Below, piece after piece: positions 48,637 to 59,537 of a stretch of DNA of 64,000 bases. The DNA is from DATDAH01 sp963845425 (GTDB lineage Bacteria; Actinomycetota; Acidimicrobiia; Acidimicrobiales; DATDAH01), in assembly GCA_963845425.1 (NCBI GenBank), contig CAWJSC010000010.1:620001-684000 (forward strand). Direction: 5' to 3'. The position numbers were made by a program, and so were the translations under genes. The notes under the pieces are model-generated. The model was not told where the DNA came from and ran no database searches. It was given only the letters and a program-made list of their open reading frames with translations. The stretch's first letter is position 1, and each line of letters starts with the position of its first letter.

Positions 48637-50706
48637 ATGGCAGTGATGGACGAGGGCACCGAGTTCGGTGGCTACCGCATCGAGCACCTGCTCGGTGCCG
48701 GCGGCTTCTGCAACGTCTACCTGGCCGAGGACCTGCGTCCCGCGTTGCGGCGCAAGGTCGCGCTCAAGGTGCTGAACCCCACGCTGTCCGCCGACGACAA
48801 GAACCGCGAGCGCTTCCAGCGGGAGTCGCTCCTGGCCGTGGAGCTGGACGACCACCCCAACATCGTCGGCGTGCTCGACGCCGGCGAGCAGGACGGCCAG
48901 CTGTTCATCGCCCAGCGCTACATCGAGGGCCGCGACCTGGGCAAGACCATCGAGGAGAACGGGCCCCTCACTCCCGAGCGGGCCGTCGAGGTGATGACCG
49001 AGATCGCCGGGGCCCTCGACGCCGCCCACGAGGCCGGCCTCGTGCACCGCGACGTCAAGCCCCGCAACATCCTCATCCGCGCGCGGGATGACCGCTGCTT
49101 CCTGGCCGACTTCGGCCTGACCAAGCGCACGGCGTCCAGCGACAGCCTCACCGGGGCGGGCGAGTTCCTCGGCACCTTCGCCTACGCCGCCCCCGAACAG
49201 CTGGGCGGCCAGACCGTGGACGGGCGGGCGGACATCTACGCCCTGGGCTGCGTCCTCTTCGAGTCCCTGACCGGGACCGCACCCTTCAGCGGGGACATCC
49301 ACTCGATGATCACCTCGCACCTGACCAAGGCGCCGCCGCCGGTCGCCGCGACCGTACCGGGGCTGCCCCCCGCCATCGACGCCGTCATCCAGAAGGCCAT
49401 GGCCAAGGAGCCTGCCGACCGCTATCAGACCGGCGCTGCCTTCGCGGAGGCCGCCCGCCGGGCCCTGCTGACCAGTGGCCTGCCGCCGCCGGTGGCCACC
49501 CCGACCCCGCCACCACCCCCACCCGCGTCCACCGTCAACGCCCCGGCGACGACCTTTCCCCCGGCCCCCACCCCCGCCCTCGATCCGAGCCCGACGCCAC
49601 CACCCGGGCCCCTGCCCCCGCAGGTGGGGCCGCCAGCGACATCGGGCGGTGGGCGCTCCCGTACCCCGTTGCTCATCGGCGGGGCCCTGCTCCTCCTCGT
49701 GGCCGTCGTCGCCGGCGCCCTCCTCCTGGGCGGGGGCGACGACGATGGCGACGATCCCGAGGAGCCGCCGCCCACGACCGTGGACGCGGAGGCCCAGGCC
49801 CTCGAAGAGGCCCAAGCCGATGCCGAGGACGCCTTCGCCGAGGTGACGGGCGCCCTCGACCTCGACGACTGTGAGCTGGAGGACGTCGAGGACTACGACG
49901 ATGACGTCATCGCCGAGCTGTCCTGTGACCCCGCCGAGGGTGCCGACGACCTCGCCGTCACCGTGTTCGACGACGACGGCGACCTCGACGACGCCTACGA
50001 CGAGGCCCAGGCGCCGGCCGGTCAGGAGCTCGACACCAGCGGCGACTGTGCCACCGACATCTATGCGGCCCACAGCTGGACGACCGCGGACGAGCCGGAC
50101 GGCGTCGCCGGCTCGGTCGCCTGCTACCGCGACGGCAACGGTGGCTCGGGCATCGCGTGGACCGACACCGAGCAGCTGCTGCTCGGTGTCGCCACCCGCA
50201 ATGACGAGTCCGACGCCGAGCTCTACGAGTGGTGGGCCGATCTCGTGGACCGGTCCGAGCAGGAGACGGTGGACGAGTTCCCGAACGCCGGTGAGGCCAT
50301 GTTGTTGACCCACGTGCCCACCCCCTTCCGATCCACCTGCATCCGGGCGGAGCTCCGACCGACCGAAACGGCGTCGGTCCAGTGCTTCCCCCCTCGGGGC
50401 GCGAGTTCGGTCTTCTACAACCAATACCGCAACGCCGCGGCCTCGGCCGCCGTGTACAACAACCTGATCGAAGGGGGTGGCGTCACCCGCGGGACCGGGG
50501 AGACCAATGGCTGCCCGTTCGAGAACACCCTGACCATCGACGGTCAGGAGAGCGGCCGGGTGGCCTGCTACTTCCTGGACAGCGGCGAGGAGCGGCTGGC
50601 GTGGACCAACCGGGCCCTCAGCATCCTGGCCGAGGCCTCGATCGCCGACGGCGCCAGCCTCGACCAGTTCTGGAACTGGTGGACCACGGCGGGCCCGATC
50701 ACCTGA
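48637..50706 (+). CDS. Receptor-type Ser/Thr protein kinase with duplicated sensor domain
   Basis: 689 residues. Kinase domain at about 13-280 with GAGGFCNVY, ATP-binding Lys (VALKVL, K44), HRDVKPRN (catalytic D139), DFG (158-160) and APEQLGG, so it looks active, unlike the pseudokinase at 38953. A Pro-rich linker follows, then a single membrane helix (LLIGGALLLLVAVVAGALLL). The outer part of about 320 residues holds two related modules, each with spaced Cys, a G-x-VACY strand, AWT and a Trp pair (YEWW; WNWW). ATG 48637 is chosen as the start of the domain. It follows glutamate dehydrogenase and the FHA gene and probably phosphorylates the FHA protein. Confidence 0.9.
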   Translation: MAVMDEGTEFGGYRIEHLLGAGGFCNVYLAEDLRPALRRKVALKVLNPTLSADDKNRERFQRESLLAVELDDHPNIVGVLDAGEQDGQLFIAQRYIEGRDLGKTIEENGPLTPERAVEVMTEIAGALDAAHEAGLVHRDVKPRNILIRARDDRCFLADFGLTKRTASSDSLTGAGEFLGTFAYAAPEQLGGQTVDGRADIYALGCVLFESLTGTAPFSGDIHSMITSHLTKAPPPVAATVPGLPPAIDAVIQKAMAKEPADRYQTGAAFAEAARRALLTSGLPPPVATPTPPPPPPASTVNAPATTFPPAPTPALDPSPTPPPGPLPPQVGPPATSGGGRSRTPLLIGGALLLLVAVVAGALLLGGGDDDGDDPEEPPPTTVDAEAQALEEAQADAEDAFAEVTGALDLDDCELEDVEDYDDDVIAELSCDPAEGADDLAVTVFDDDGDLDDAYDEAQAPAGQELDTSGDCATDIYAAHSWTTADEPDGVAGSVACYRDGNGGSGIAWTDTEQLLLGVATRNDESDAELYEWWADLVDRSEQETVDEFPNAGEAMLLTHVPTPFRSTCIRAELRPTETASVQCFPPRGASSVFYNQYRNAAASAAVYNNLIEGGGVTRGTGETNGCPFENTLTIDGQESGRVACYFLDSGEERLAWTNRALSILAEASIADGASLDQFWNWWTTAGPIT

Positions 50707-50717
50707 CGGCCGGGCCC

Positions 50718-51542
50718 CTACCAGTCGACCTCGGGCGTCGGCGGGAACAGGTCGTCGCGCTCGGCCATGAGTCGTTCGCAGTCCCAGTCCTGGTCAACGG
50801 GGATGAGGATGATCGGGCTCTTGGTCAGGTCGGGGTGCTGCACCCACTCGGCCTGGCTGGTGAGGAAGGCGTCGTTGGTGGCCCCGATGATCAGCTGCTC
50901 GGAGTTGTCGGTGACGACCCCGGTCAGTGACCCGTCGGCCTGCTCGACCACGTCATAGGCGAAGATCTCCCGCCGGGCGATGTAGAGCTCGCCCTGGAGG
51001 TCCTCGGTCACCCGGATCCGGGTGGTGACCCCTGGGTTCCCATCGTTGTCGTCATCGGCGATACGGGGATCGTTGGGATCGGTCGGCAGCGGATCGTTCG
51101 CCGGGTCGTCGAGGTCCACCCCGATGCCGGTGGGCGTAGCGGGACGTGAGATGTGGGCCCGACCGTCCACGGTGGTGAGGGTGACCGGCGTCGACTCCGG
51201 GATGATCGCCTGGGTGGCGGCGTCGGGCATCTCCACCTCGATCGGCTGGTCGCTGCGGTGATCGGCGTGGCAGAAGGACTCCGTCGCCTGCAGCTCGCCG
51301 TCCACGACGTCAAGGTCGGTGAAGCCGAAGCTGACGATGTGGGTCTTCATGTCGGTGCTCTCGTAGGCCACCACGTCGTAGTGGGCGTACCGCCCCGCCA
51401 ACCGCTCGGCGGCGGGATCGACTGCAGGTGCCGCGTCGGCCTCGCCCTCACCGTTCGCGCCGGAACCACATCCGACCACGAGGACGGCCGCGGCGGCGGC
51501 CAAGGGGACCAGGGCTCGGCTCGGTCGTCGGGATCTCGTCAT
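50718..51542 (-). CDS. Lipoprotein of unknown function
   Basis: 274 residues. Signal peptide with lipobox VVGC, then a linker rich in Gly/Glu/Ala. The mature domain is beta-rich and contains DDDNDGNPG, one more DxDxDG-style calcium loop of the kind repeated elsewhere in this window. A motif FCHADHRSDQ might bind metal. AAAGGA precedes ATG 51542. It converges with the kinase gene, with 11 bases between stops. Confidence 0.78.
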   Translation of the reverse strand: MTRSRRPSRALVPLAAAAAVLVVGCGSGANGEGEADAAPAVDPAAERLAGRYAHYDVVAYESTDMKTHIVSFGFTDLDVVDGELQATESFCHADHRSDQPIEVEMPDAATQAIIPESTPVTLTTVDGRAHISRPATPTGIGVDLDDPANDPLPTDPNDPRIADDDNDGNPGVTTRIRVTEDLQGELYIARREIFAYDVVEQADGSLTGVVTDNSEQLIIGATNDAFLTSQAEWVQHPDLTKSPIILIPVDQDWDCERLMAERDDLFPPTPEVDW

Positions 51543-51582
51543 GAAGGGGTCCTTTGGGGGAAGATCGTCCGGCTGGGAGGGG

Positions 51583-51655
51583 TGGGCCCGGTGGGAATCG
51601 AACCCACGACCGAGCGATTATGAGTCGCCTGCTCTGACCATTGAGCTACGGGCCC
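51583..51655 (-). tRNA. tRNA with CAT anticodon, probably tRNA-Ile2 (or elongator Met)
   Basis: 73 nt, acceptor arm GGGCCCG/CGGGCCC plus A, anticodon loop CTCATAA. The anticodon arm GGCGACTCATAATCGCT resembles bacterial tRNA-Ile2, in which C34 is changed to lysidine to read AUA. Elongator tRNA-Met shares the loop, so the identity is not settled. It is not an initiator type. Confidence 0.9.
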
Positions 51656-51663
51656 ACGGCTTT

Positions 51664-52713
51664 CTACCGCAGGGGCGGCACCGGGGCGCGCTGAGCAGGT
51701 GGTCTGGTGGGACGAATGAGGACCTTGGTGTCCTCGCTGGCGGTCTTGAGGGCCTCGAAGCGACCGGGGGCGTCGTCCAGGCCGACCTCGGCGGTGATCA
51801 GTGGCTCGACATCGAGGCGACCGTCGGCGACGGCCCCGATCGTGGCGTCGACGTCGGCCCGGCAATAGTAGAAGGCGAAGCGCCAGTCGAGCTCCTTGGC
51901 CATCGCCCCGTAAGGGAAGTAGCGGTCTTCGGCCATGCAGACGCCGACCACCACGACCCGGCCGTCGACGGACGCGACCGCGGAAGCCTGGTCGACGAGG
52001 CCGGGCAGACCGACGCATTCGACGACGAGCGACGGCGCGTCGAGGCCCGCGTCGCCGAGCTGGGCGGCGAGGTCGCCTGCCGTGGGGTCGACGACCAGGT
52101 CGGCCCCAAGGCCGGCGGCGCTGGCCCGGCGGGCGGAAAGGGGGTCGGAGAGGGCGACGGCGCCAGCCCCGAGGGCCTTCAGCCAGAGGAGGACGGCGAG
52201 GCCGACGGGGCCGCCGCCGATGACGAGGGATGTCTCCCCCGCCACCAGGCCGCCCCGGCCGACCGCATGGCGGGCGACGGCCAGCGGCTCGACGAGCGCG
52301 CCGTGGCGGAGGTCGAAGCCGTCGGGGAGCGCCACCAGGTCATGGGCCGGGGCCTTCACGTACTCGGCGTAGCCGCCAGGGGTCTCGACCCCGAGCATCA
52401 GGGCCGTGGCGCACTTGCGGGGGCGGCCACTCCGGCAGGCGTCACACGTGCCGCAGGTGGCCAGCGAAAGGGCCATGACGGGGTCGTCGGCCGTCCAGCC
52501 CTCGACCCCCTCCCCCACGGCGGCGACGCGGCCGGCCAGCTCATGGCCGAGGACATGGCCGGGCATCGGCAGCGCGTCGACGAGATGGAGGTCCGAGCCG
52601 CAGATGCCACAGGCGTCGACGGCGACGACCACCTCCCCCGGGCCGGGTGTGGGGTCCTCCAGGTGGACCGGCTCGAGCGGCCCGCCCAGGTCGGTCATGG
52701 CGACCGCCCGCAT
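51664..52713 (-). CDS. Zinc-dependent alcohol dehydrogenase (MDR family)
   Basis: 349 residues. It oxidises an alcohol or polyol with NAD(P). Catalytic zinc ligands are visible: GICGSD (C38), GHELAG (H57/E58). The structural zinc is held by four Cys in CGTCDACRSGRPRKC. The Rossmann motif is VIGGGPVGLAV. It resembles threonine/sorbitol dehydrogenase-type MDRs. It is cotranscribed with the cupin gene upstream (gap of 9 bases). Confidence 0.9.
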   Translation of the reverse strand: MRAVAMTDLGGPLEPVHLEDPTPGPGEVVVAVDACGICGSDLHLVDALPMPGHVLGHELAGRVAAVGEGVEGWTADDPVMALSLATCGTCDACRSGRPRKCATALMLGVETPGGYAEYVKAPAHDLVALPDGFDLRHGALVEPLAVARHAVGRGGLVAGETSLVIGGGPVGLAVLLWLKALGAGAVALSDPLSARRASAAGLGADLVVDPTAGDLAAQLGDAGLDAPSLVVECVGLPGLVDQASAVASVDGRVVVVGVCMAEDRYFPYGAMAKELDWRFAFYYCRADVDATIGAVADGRLDVEPLITAEVGLDDAPGRFEALKTASEDTKVLIRPTRPPAQRAPVPPLR

Positions 52714-52722
52714 CGCGGGGCC

Positions 52723-53187
52723 TCAGGCGCCGATGACGTTGGGGCGGGGGTGGCCCTCCACCTCGCACAGCGCGAAGTAGGCGTCGCGGATGAAGCCGGC
52801 GTCGAGGACGGACTCCACGTTGCCGTCGGCGTCCAGGTTGAGGTTGGCGCCGTAGATGGCGAACCACACGTCGGTGACCTCGGTGTTGTCCTCGGGCACG
52901 ATCAGGGTGTGGATCGAGCCGGCGGGCTCGAACAGGTAGCTCCCGGCGGTCATCCGCTCCGGGTACTCGTCGTACTTCCAGCAGCCCGCCTGGGTGAAGG
53001 CGAAGACCTGGCCGGTGTGCTTGTGGGTCTGCACCTTGGCGCCGGGCTCGAAGTGGTTGCGGATGACCCAGAGGCCGACCTCGATGTCGACCTGCAGCAG
53101 CTGGAGCTTGACGCCCTCGCCCGCGTTCACCATCGGGCAGTCGGACTCGCTGCGCATCACAGCCCTGGGCAGGTCCACCATGGTCAT
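52723..53187 (-). CDS. Cupin protein of the dihydroxyacetophenone dioxygenase/acetylacetone-cleaving type
   Basis: 154 residues. A single cupin with metal-binding His in KVQTHKHTGQV and later GSIHTLIVPEDN, surrounded by VGLWVIRNHFEPGA and DVWFAIYGANLNLD. This matches the family called 2,4'-dihydroxyacetophenone dioxygenase or acetylacetone-cleaving enzyme, Fe/Zn-dependent C-C bond cleaving cupins. ATG 53187 has GGAGGAG 7 bases upstream. The adjacent alcohol dehydrogenase may produce its ketone substrate; that link is inference. Confidence 0.8.
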   Translation of the reverse strand: MTMVDLPRAVMRSESDCPMVNAGEGVKLQLLQVDIEVGLWVIRNHFEPGAKVQTHKHTGQVFAFTQAGCWKYDEYPERMTAGSYLFEPAGSIHTLIVPEDNTEVTDVWFAIYGANLNLDADGNVESVLDAGFIRDAYFALCEVEGHPRPNVIGA

Positions 53188-53277
53188 CACTCGACTCCTC
53201 CGTCTCGGACGGGAGCGAGGCTAGTGGCAGGACATTCAGAGGCCGGAAGTCGAACGCACAACTTTCGGGTCTTCTGG

Positions 53278-53350
53278 CTCCGGGGGCGAGGTTCGAACTC
53301 GCAGCCTTGGGATTAACAATCCCCTGCTCCGCCTGTTGAGCTACCCCGGA
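53278..53350 (-). tRNA. tRNA-Asn (GTT anticodon)
   Basis: 73 nt. Acceptor TCCGGGG/CCCCGGA plus G; anticodon stem GGGAT/ATCCC with loop TGTTA region giving anticodon GTT; T-arm GTTCGAA intact. CCA not encoded. Confidence 0.93.
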
Positions 53351-53608
53351 AGGGCTGCCGAGGATAACAGTGCCCCTACGAGCCCCGTCACGGCTCGATG
53401 GGTCCGGCTGCAGCTGTAGACGACGGAGGCGCACCCGTAGACGTGCTTCGCCGTCCTGATGCTCGGGTCGGGCACCGCCCGATATGGCTTGCCGAACTGG
53501 GTCACGGGTATCCCGGTCACCTTGGACCACAGGGCATTGGCCTCGGGGAAGCGGTCTTCATTCTCCCACCGGGGTGTGACAGGCCAGCCGAGCGGCTAGG
53601 CAGGGGTC

Positions 53609-53809
53609 ATGGGATTCAAGACGGGTGCCATCGTCGGGTTCGCTGTGGGGTACTACCTCGGCACCAAGGCCGGTCGGCAACGCTACGAGCAGATCAACAC
53701 CTGGATCGACCAGCTGCGGGACTCCGATGCCCTCAACGCCGCCGCCGACCGGGCCCGGGGGATCATCGAGGTCACGCCCGACCGGACGGTGGACTTCTCC
53801 AACAACTGA
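53609..53809 (+). CDS. Small membrane-anchored protein (66 aa), YtxH-like
   Basis: 66 residues beginning MGFKTGAIVGFAVGYYLGTKAG, a single glycine-rich membrane helix, followed by a charged helix RQRYEQINTWIDQLRDSD. This resembles YtxH-type small membrane proteins. The function is unknown. ATG 53609 has CAGGGG just upstream. It sits between tRNA-Asn and the rpoD stop, converging with rpoD. Confidence 0.7.
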   Translation: MGFKTGAIVGFAVGYYLGTKAGRQRYEQINTWIDQLRDSDALNAAADRARGIIEVTPDRTVDFSNN

Positions 53810-53816
53810 GCTCGGC

Positions 53817-55088
53817 TCAGCCGCCCTCGAGGTAGTCCCGGAGCTTCTGGCTCCGGTGGGGGTGGCGCAGCTTGGCCAGGGTCTTGGCCTCGATCTGGCG
53901 GATCCGCTCACGGGTCACGCCGAACTGCTTGCCGACCTCCTCGAGCGTGCGGGCCTGACCGTCGTCGAGGCCGAAGCGCAGGCGCACGACCTCTTTCTCC
54001 CGCGGCGTCAGCTCGTCCAGGGCCTCCAGCACGGCGTCGTTGAGCATGTGCCGCGTGGCCACGTCGGCGGGGGCCTCGGCCTGCAGGTCCTCGATGAAGT
54101 CCGCGAGGTTGGAATCGTCCTCCTCGCCCACCGGCGAGTCGAGGGACAGCGGGTCCTGGGAGATGCGGAGGATCTCCCGCACCCGGGTCGGTGTCATGTC
54201 TACCTTCTCGGCCAGCTCGTCGACGGTGGGCTCGCGCTCGAGCTCCTGGACCATCTGGCGCTGCATGCGGTGGACCTTGTTGATCGACTCGACCATGTGC
54301 ACCGGGATCCGGATGGTGCGGGCCTGGTCGGCGATGGCCCGGGTGATGGCCTGACGGATCCACCACGTGGCGTAGGTGGAGAACTTGAACCCCTTGGTCC
54401 AGTCGAACTTCTCCACGGCCCGCATGAGGCCGAGGTTGCCCTCCTGCACCAGATCCAACAGGAGCATCCCCCGGCCGACGTAGCGCTTGGCGATCGACAC
54501 GACGAGGCGCAGGTTGGCCTGGGTCAGCTCCCGAGTGGCCTCCTCGCCGTCCTTCTTGGAGCGCTCCAGCACCCGCCGTTCGGCGAAGCCCAGATCGTCC
54601 AGCGTCCCCGCCGCGGAGTGGTCGGCCAGCTCGACGGAGGACGTCATCCCCGCCTCGATGCGCTTGGCCAGGCGGACCTCGTCCTCGGCTTTGAGCAGCG
54701 GCACCTGGCCGATCTCCCGCAGGTACATGCGCACGGGATCCGACGTGGAGCCCCGCTCCCCGTGGTCCCCGCGGGCCCGGGTCGGCTTCGGCCGCCGGGG
54801 CCGGGGTGTCGGCCTGCGCAGGTCCCCCAGGTCCTCGACCTGGACCAGCTCGTCGACCTCGACCACCACGGGGACCTCGGCCTGGTGGTCGTCCTCGTCG
54901 AGGGTGATGCCCTCGGTGGCCAGGGCCGACCGGATGCCGTCAATGCGCTCGGGGGTGAGCTCGACGTCGCCGAGGACCTTGATGAGGTCCTCCATGCCGA
55001 GGGTGCCCTCCTCGCGACCGAGGTCGAGGAGTTGGATCACGTCGGTGTCCAGTACGCCGGCCCAGGGAGACGCCACGGCGTCACTCAT
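53817..55088 (-). CDS. rpoD: Principal RNA polymerase sigma-70 factor
   Basis: 423 residues. Region 1.2 (DPVRMYLREIGQVPLL), region 2 (NLRLVVSIAKRYVGRGM, KFSTYATWWIRQAITR), region 3, and region 4.2 (VTRERIRQIEAKTLAKLRHP) are all complete, so it is a housekeeping factor (RpoD/SigA/HrdB), in contrast to the broken ECF fragment at 14457. An N-terminal region 1.1 of about 100 residues is acidic. ATG 55088 overlaps the dnaG stop by 8 bases, the classic dnaG-rpoD macromolecular-synthesis pairing. Confidence 0.95.
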   Translation of the reverse strand: MSDAVASPWAGVLDTDVIQLLDLGREEGTLGMEDLIKVLGDVELTPERIDGIRSALATEGITLDEDDHQAEVPVVVEVDELVQVEDLGDLRRPTPRPRRPKPTRARGDHGERGSTSDPVRMYLREIGQVPLLKAEDEVRLAKRIEAGMTSSVELADHSAAGTLDDLGFAERRVLERSKKDGEEATRELTQANLRLVVSIAKRYVGRGMLLLDLVQEGNLGLMRAVEKFDWTKGFKFSTYATWWIRQAITRAIADQARTIRIPVHMVESINKVHRMQRQMVQELEREPTVDELAEKVDMTPTRVREILRISQDPLSLDSPVGEEDDSNLADFIEDLQAEAPADVATRHMLNDAVLEALDELTPREKEVVRLRFGLDDGQARTLEEVGKQFGVTRERIRQIEAKTLAKLRHPHRSQKLRDYLEGG

Positions 55089-56841
55089 CGTCGGTCCCCA
55101 CGCCATCAGGACTACCACGGCCGTGGGCCCTGAGGAGTTCCAGGGCCTTGTCCACCACCGTCATGTCCACGTCCGGGGGCTGGATTCGGTCGAGCAACCC
55201 GTTGATCTCGTGGGCCAGGGAGATGTCCCCCTCGTGAGCGACGGACTGCCGCAGCGCGCCCAGGGCCTCCTTCACGAGTAGCGCCACGTCGACCGCCGTG
55301 GGCTCGTCGCCGACCTCCTCGACCGAGAGGCGGTGCAGCAGGTGCACCGTCGACGGGTCGTCGGTCGAGGCGATCGCCTCGTGCACCGAGCCGGCCCGCG
55401 CCAGGGCCTGGTATGCCGTTCGGGCGACCGGGTCGGCGAAGAGGGTGAGGTCGAGATGGCCCTCGACATCGGTCCGCCGGTGGGCCAGCAGCCGTAGCGC
55501 GGTCATCTCCCGCATCGACGCCTGCGAAGGCTCAGCCACCCGCTCGACGACCTCGACCTCGCGCCGCGCCCCGACCTTCAGGCGGCCCCGGAGCCGGTTG
55601 GGGTCCAGCCGTAGCCGGTCGGCCAGATCCATCACGTATTGGTCGCGCACGATCTCGTCAGGATGCTCCGCGATGACCGGCAGCACGCGATCGGCGGCCC
55701 GGGCCTTGCCCTCCGGCGAGGTCGTGTCCTGACCAGCCAGGGCCCGGTCGAAGCGGAAGCGGAGGAACGGCACCGACTCCTCGACCGAGCGCCGGAGGGT
55801 GTCAGGGTCGTTCTGGGCGAGGTCCCCGGGGTCCTGGCCCGACGGGAGAGCGGCCACCCGGACGTCGACCTCGTACTTGCCCTCCCATTCATAGAAGCGG
55901 GCCGCCGCATTGTCCCCCGCGGCGTCGGCGTCGAAGGCGAGCACGATGCGCTTGCCGAACCGGGTGAGCAGGCGGACGTGGTCCTCGGTCAGCGAGGTCC
56001 CGCAGGGGGCTACGGCCCGGCCCAGGCCGACGCGGGCCATCCCGATCACGTCGGTGTAGCCCTCGCACACGATGGCTTCGTCGTTCTCGACGATGGCCCC
56101 CTTCGCCCAGTTCAATCCGTACAGCACCTTGCTCTTGGCGTAGATCGGCGTCTCGGAGGAGTTCCTGTACTTCGGGCCCTCGCCACCGGGCAGGACCCGG
56201 CCCCCGAGGGCCACGGGATCGCCCTGGCTGTCGAAGATCGGGAAGAGGATCCGGTTGCGGAACACGTCCTGGCGCCGGTTGCGCTTGTTGAGCATCGCCA
56301 GGTTCACCGCCTCGAGGCGGTCGAAGCCGATCCCCACGTTGCGCACCAGCAGGTCCCAGTCATCCGGCGCCCAGCCGATGCGGTACTGGCGGACGATCTC
56401 GCCGTCCAGGCCCCGGCCCCGCAGGTACTTCCGGGCCTCGGCGGCGTCCGGGGACGAGAGGAGGCGCTCGTGGTACCAGGCCACGGCGGCCTCCATGGCC
56501 TCGACCAGCTTGGCCTTGCGGGAGCGGCCCTCGCCCTCACCCTGCGTCGTGTAGTGCAGGGTGACCCCGGCCCGACCGGCCAGCCGCTCGACGGCGCCGG
56601 CGAAGTCCAGGTGCTCGATCTCGCGCACGAAGGTGATGGCGTCGCCCTTGGCCCCGCAGCCGAAGCAGTAGTAGAGGCCCTCCTCGCCGTTGACCGAGAA
56701 CGACGGCGACTTCTCGGTGTGGAAGGGGCAGAGGCCCGTCCAGCGCCGCCCCACCCGCTTCAGCTGGAGGTGCTCGGTCACGAGGGCGACCATGTCCGTC
56801 GCCTCCCGCACCCGCTGGATGTCTTCGTCGAGGATCCCCAC
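55081..56841 (-). CDS. dnaG: DNA primase
   Basis: 586 residues. It makes RNA primers for the replication fork. The N-terminal CHC2 zinc-binding domain has C38, H41, C59 and C62 (CPFHTEKSPSF, then YYCFGC). The TOPRIM catalytic core has EGYTDVIGM and the DADAAG acidic motif, and the C-terminal helicase-binding domain follows. GTG 56841 has GGAGG 10 bases upstream. The promoter box TAGCGT lies at 56865-56870, with a four-codon mini-frame overlapping the ribosome site. Confidence 0.95.
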   Translation of the reverse strand: MGILDEDIQRVREATDMVALVTEHLQLKRVGRRWTGLCPFHTEKSPSFSVNGEEGLYYCFGCGAKGDAITFVREIEHLDFAGAVERLAGRAGVTLHYTTQGEGEGRSRKAKLVEAMEAAVAWYHERLLSSPDAAEARKYLRGRGLDGEIVRQYRIGWAPDDWDLLVRNVGIGFDRLEAVNLAMLNKRNRRQDVFRNRILFPIFDSQGDPVALGGRVLPGGEGPKYRNSSETPIYAKSKVLYGLNWAKGAIVENDEAIVCEGYTDVIGMARVGLGRAVAPCGTSLTEDHVRLLTRFGKRIVLAFDADAAGDNAAARFYEWEGKYEVDVRVAALPSGQDPGDLAQNDPDTLRRSVEESVPFLRFRFDRALAGQDTTSPEGKARAADRVLPVIAEHPDEIVRDQYVMDLADRLRLDPNRLRGRLKVGARREVEVVERVAEPSQASMREMTALRLLAHRRTDVEGHLDLTLFADPVARTAYQALARAGSVHEAIASTDDPSTVHLLHRLSVEEVGDEPTAVDVALLVKEALGALRQSVAHEGDISLAHEINGLLDRIQPPDVDMTVVDKALELLRAHGRGSPDGVGTDDE

Positions 56842-56842
56842 C

Positions 56843-56857
56843 TCACTCGACCTCCAT
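56843..56857 (-). other. Four-codon mini-ORF (MEVE) in front of dnaG
   Basis: ATG GAG GTC GAG TGA begins exactly 7 nt after the -10 box TAGCGT, where transcription should start, and ends one base before the dnaG GTG. It includes the GGAGG ribosome site of dnaG. It may be translated from a leaderless start. Confidence 0.4.
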
Positions 56858-56864
56858 CACCGGG

Positions 56865-56870
56865 ACGCTA
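56865..56870 (-). promoter_or_regulatory. -10 box TAGCGT of dnaG
   Basis: TAGCGT on the minus strand, giving a 5' leader of about 16-20 nt with a GGAGG ribosome site, or a leaderless mini-ORF. Confidence 0.5.
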
Positions 56871-56899
56871 CCAGTGAGGCGCCACCCCTTCGCCGGGGT

Positions 56900-59485
<2,586 letters not shown>

Positions 59486-59521
59486 GTCCGCGGACGCTAA
59501 CGACCGCTGCGGCGGGACGTA

Positions 59522-59537
59522 AGGGCCGATCGGCCCT
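59522..59537 (-). terminator. Hairpin terminator after the methyltransferase gene
   Basis: AGGGCCGATCGGCCCT, a perfect palindrome, begins within the methyltransferase stop codon (TGA) and separates it from ppdK. Confidence 0.65.

Noticed and set aside
48490..50424. Long minus-strand frame opposite the receptor kinase
   Set aside because: Shadow of the kinase gene; no recognisable domain, biased Gly/Arg/Val composition.
51583..51655. Initiator tRNA-Met
   Set aside because: The acceptor begins with a G-C pair and the anticodon arm lacks the three G-C pairs typical of initiators.
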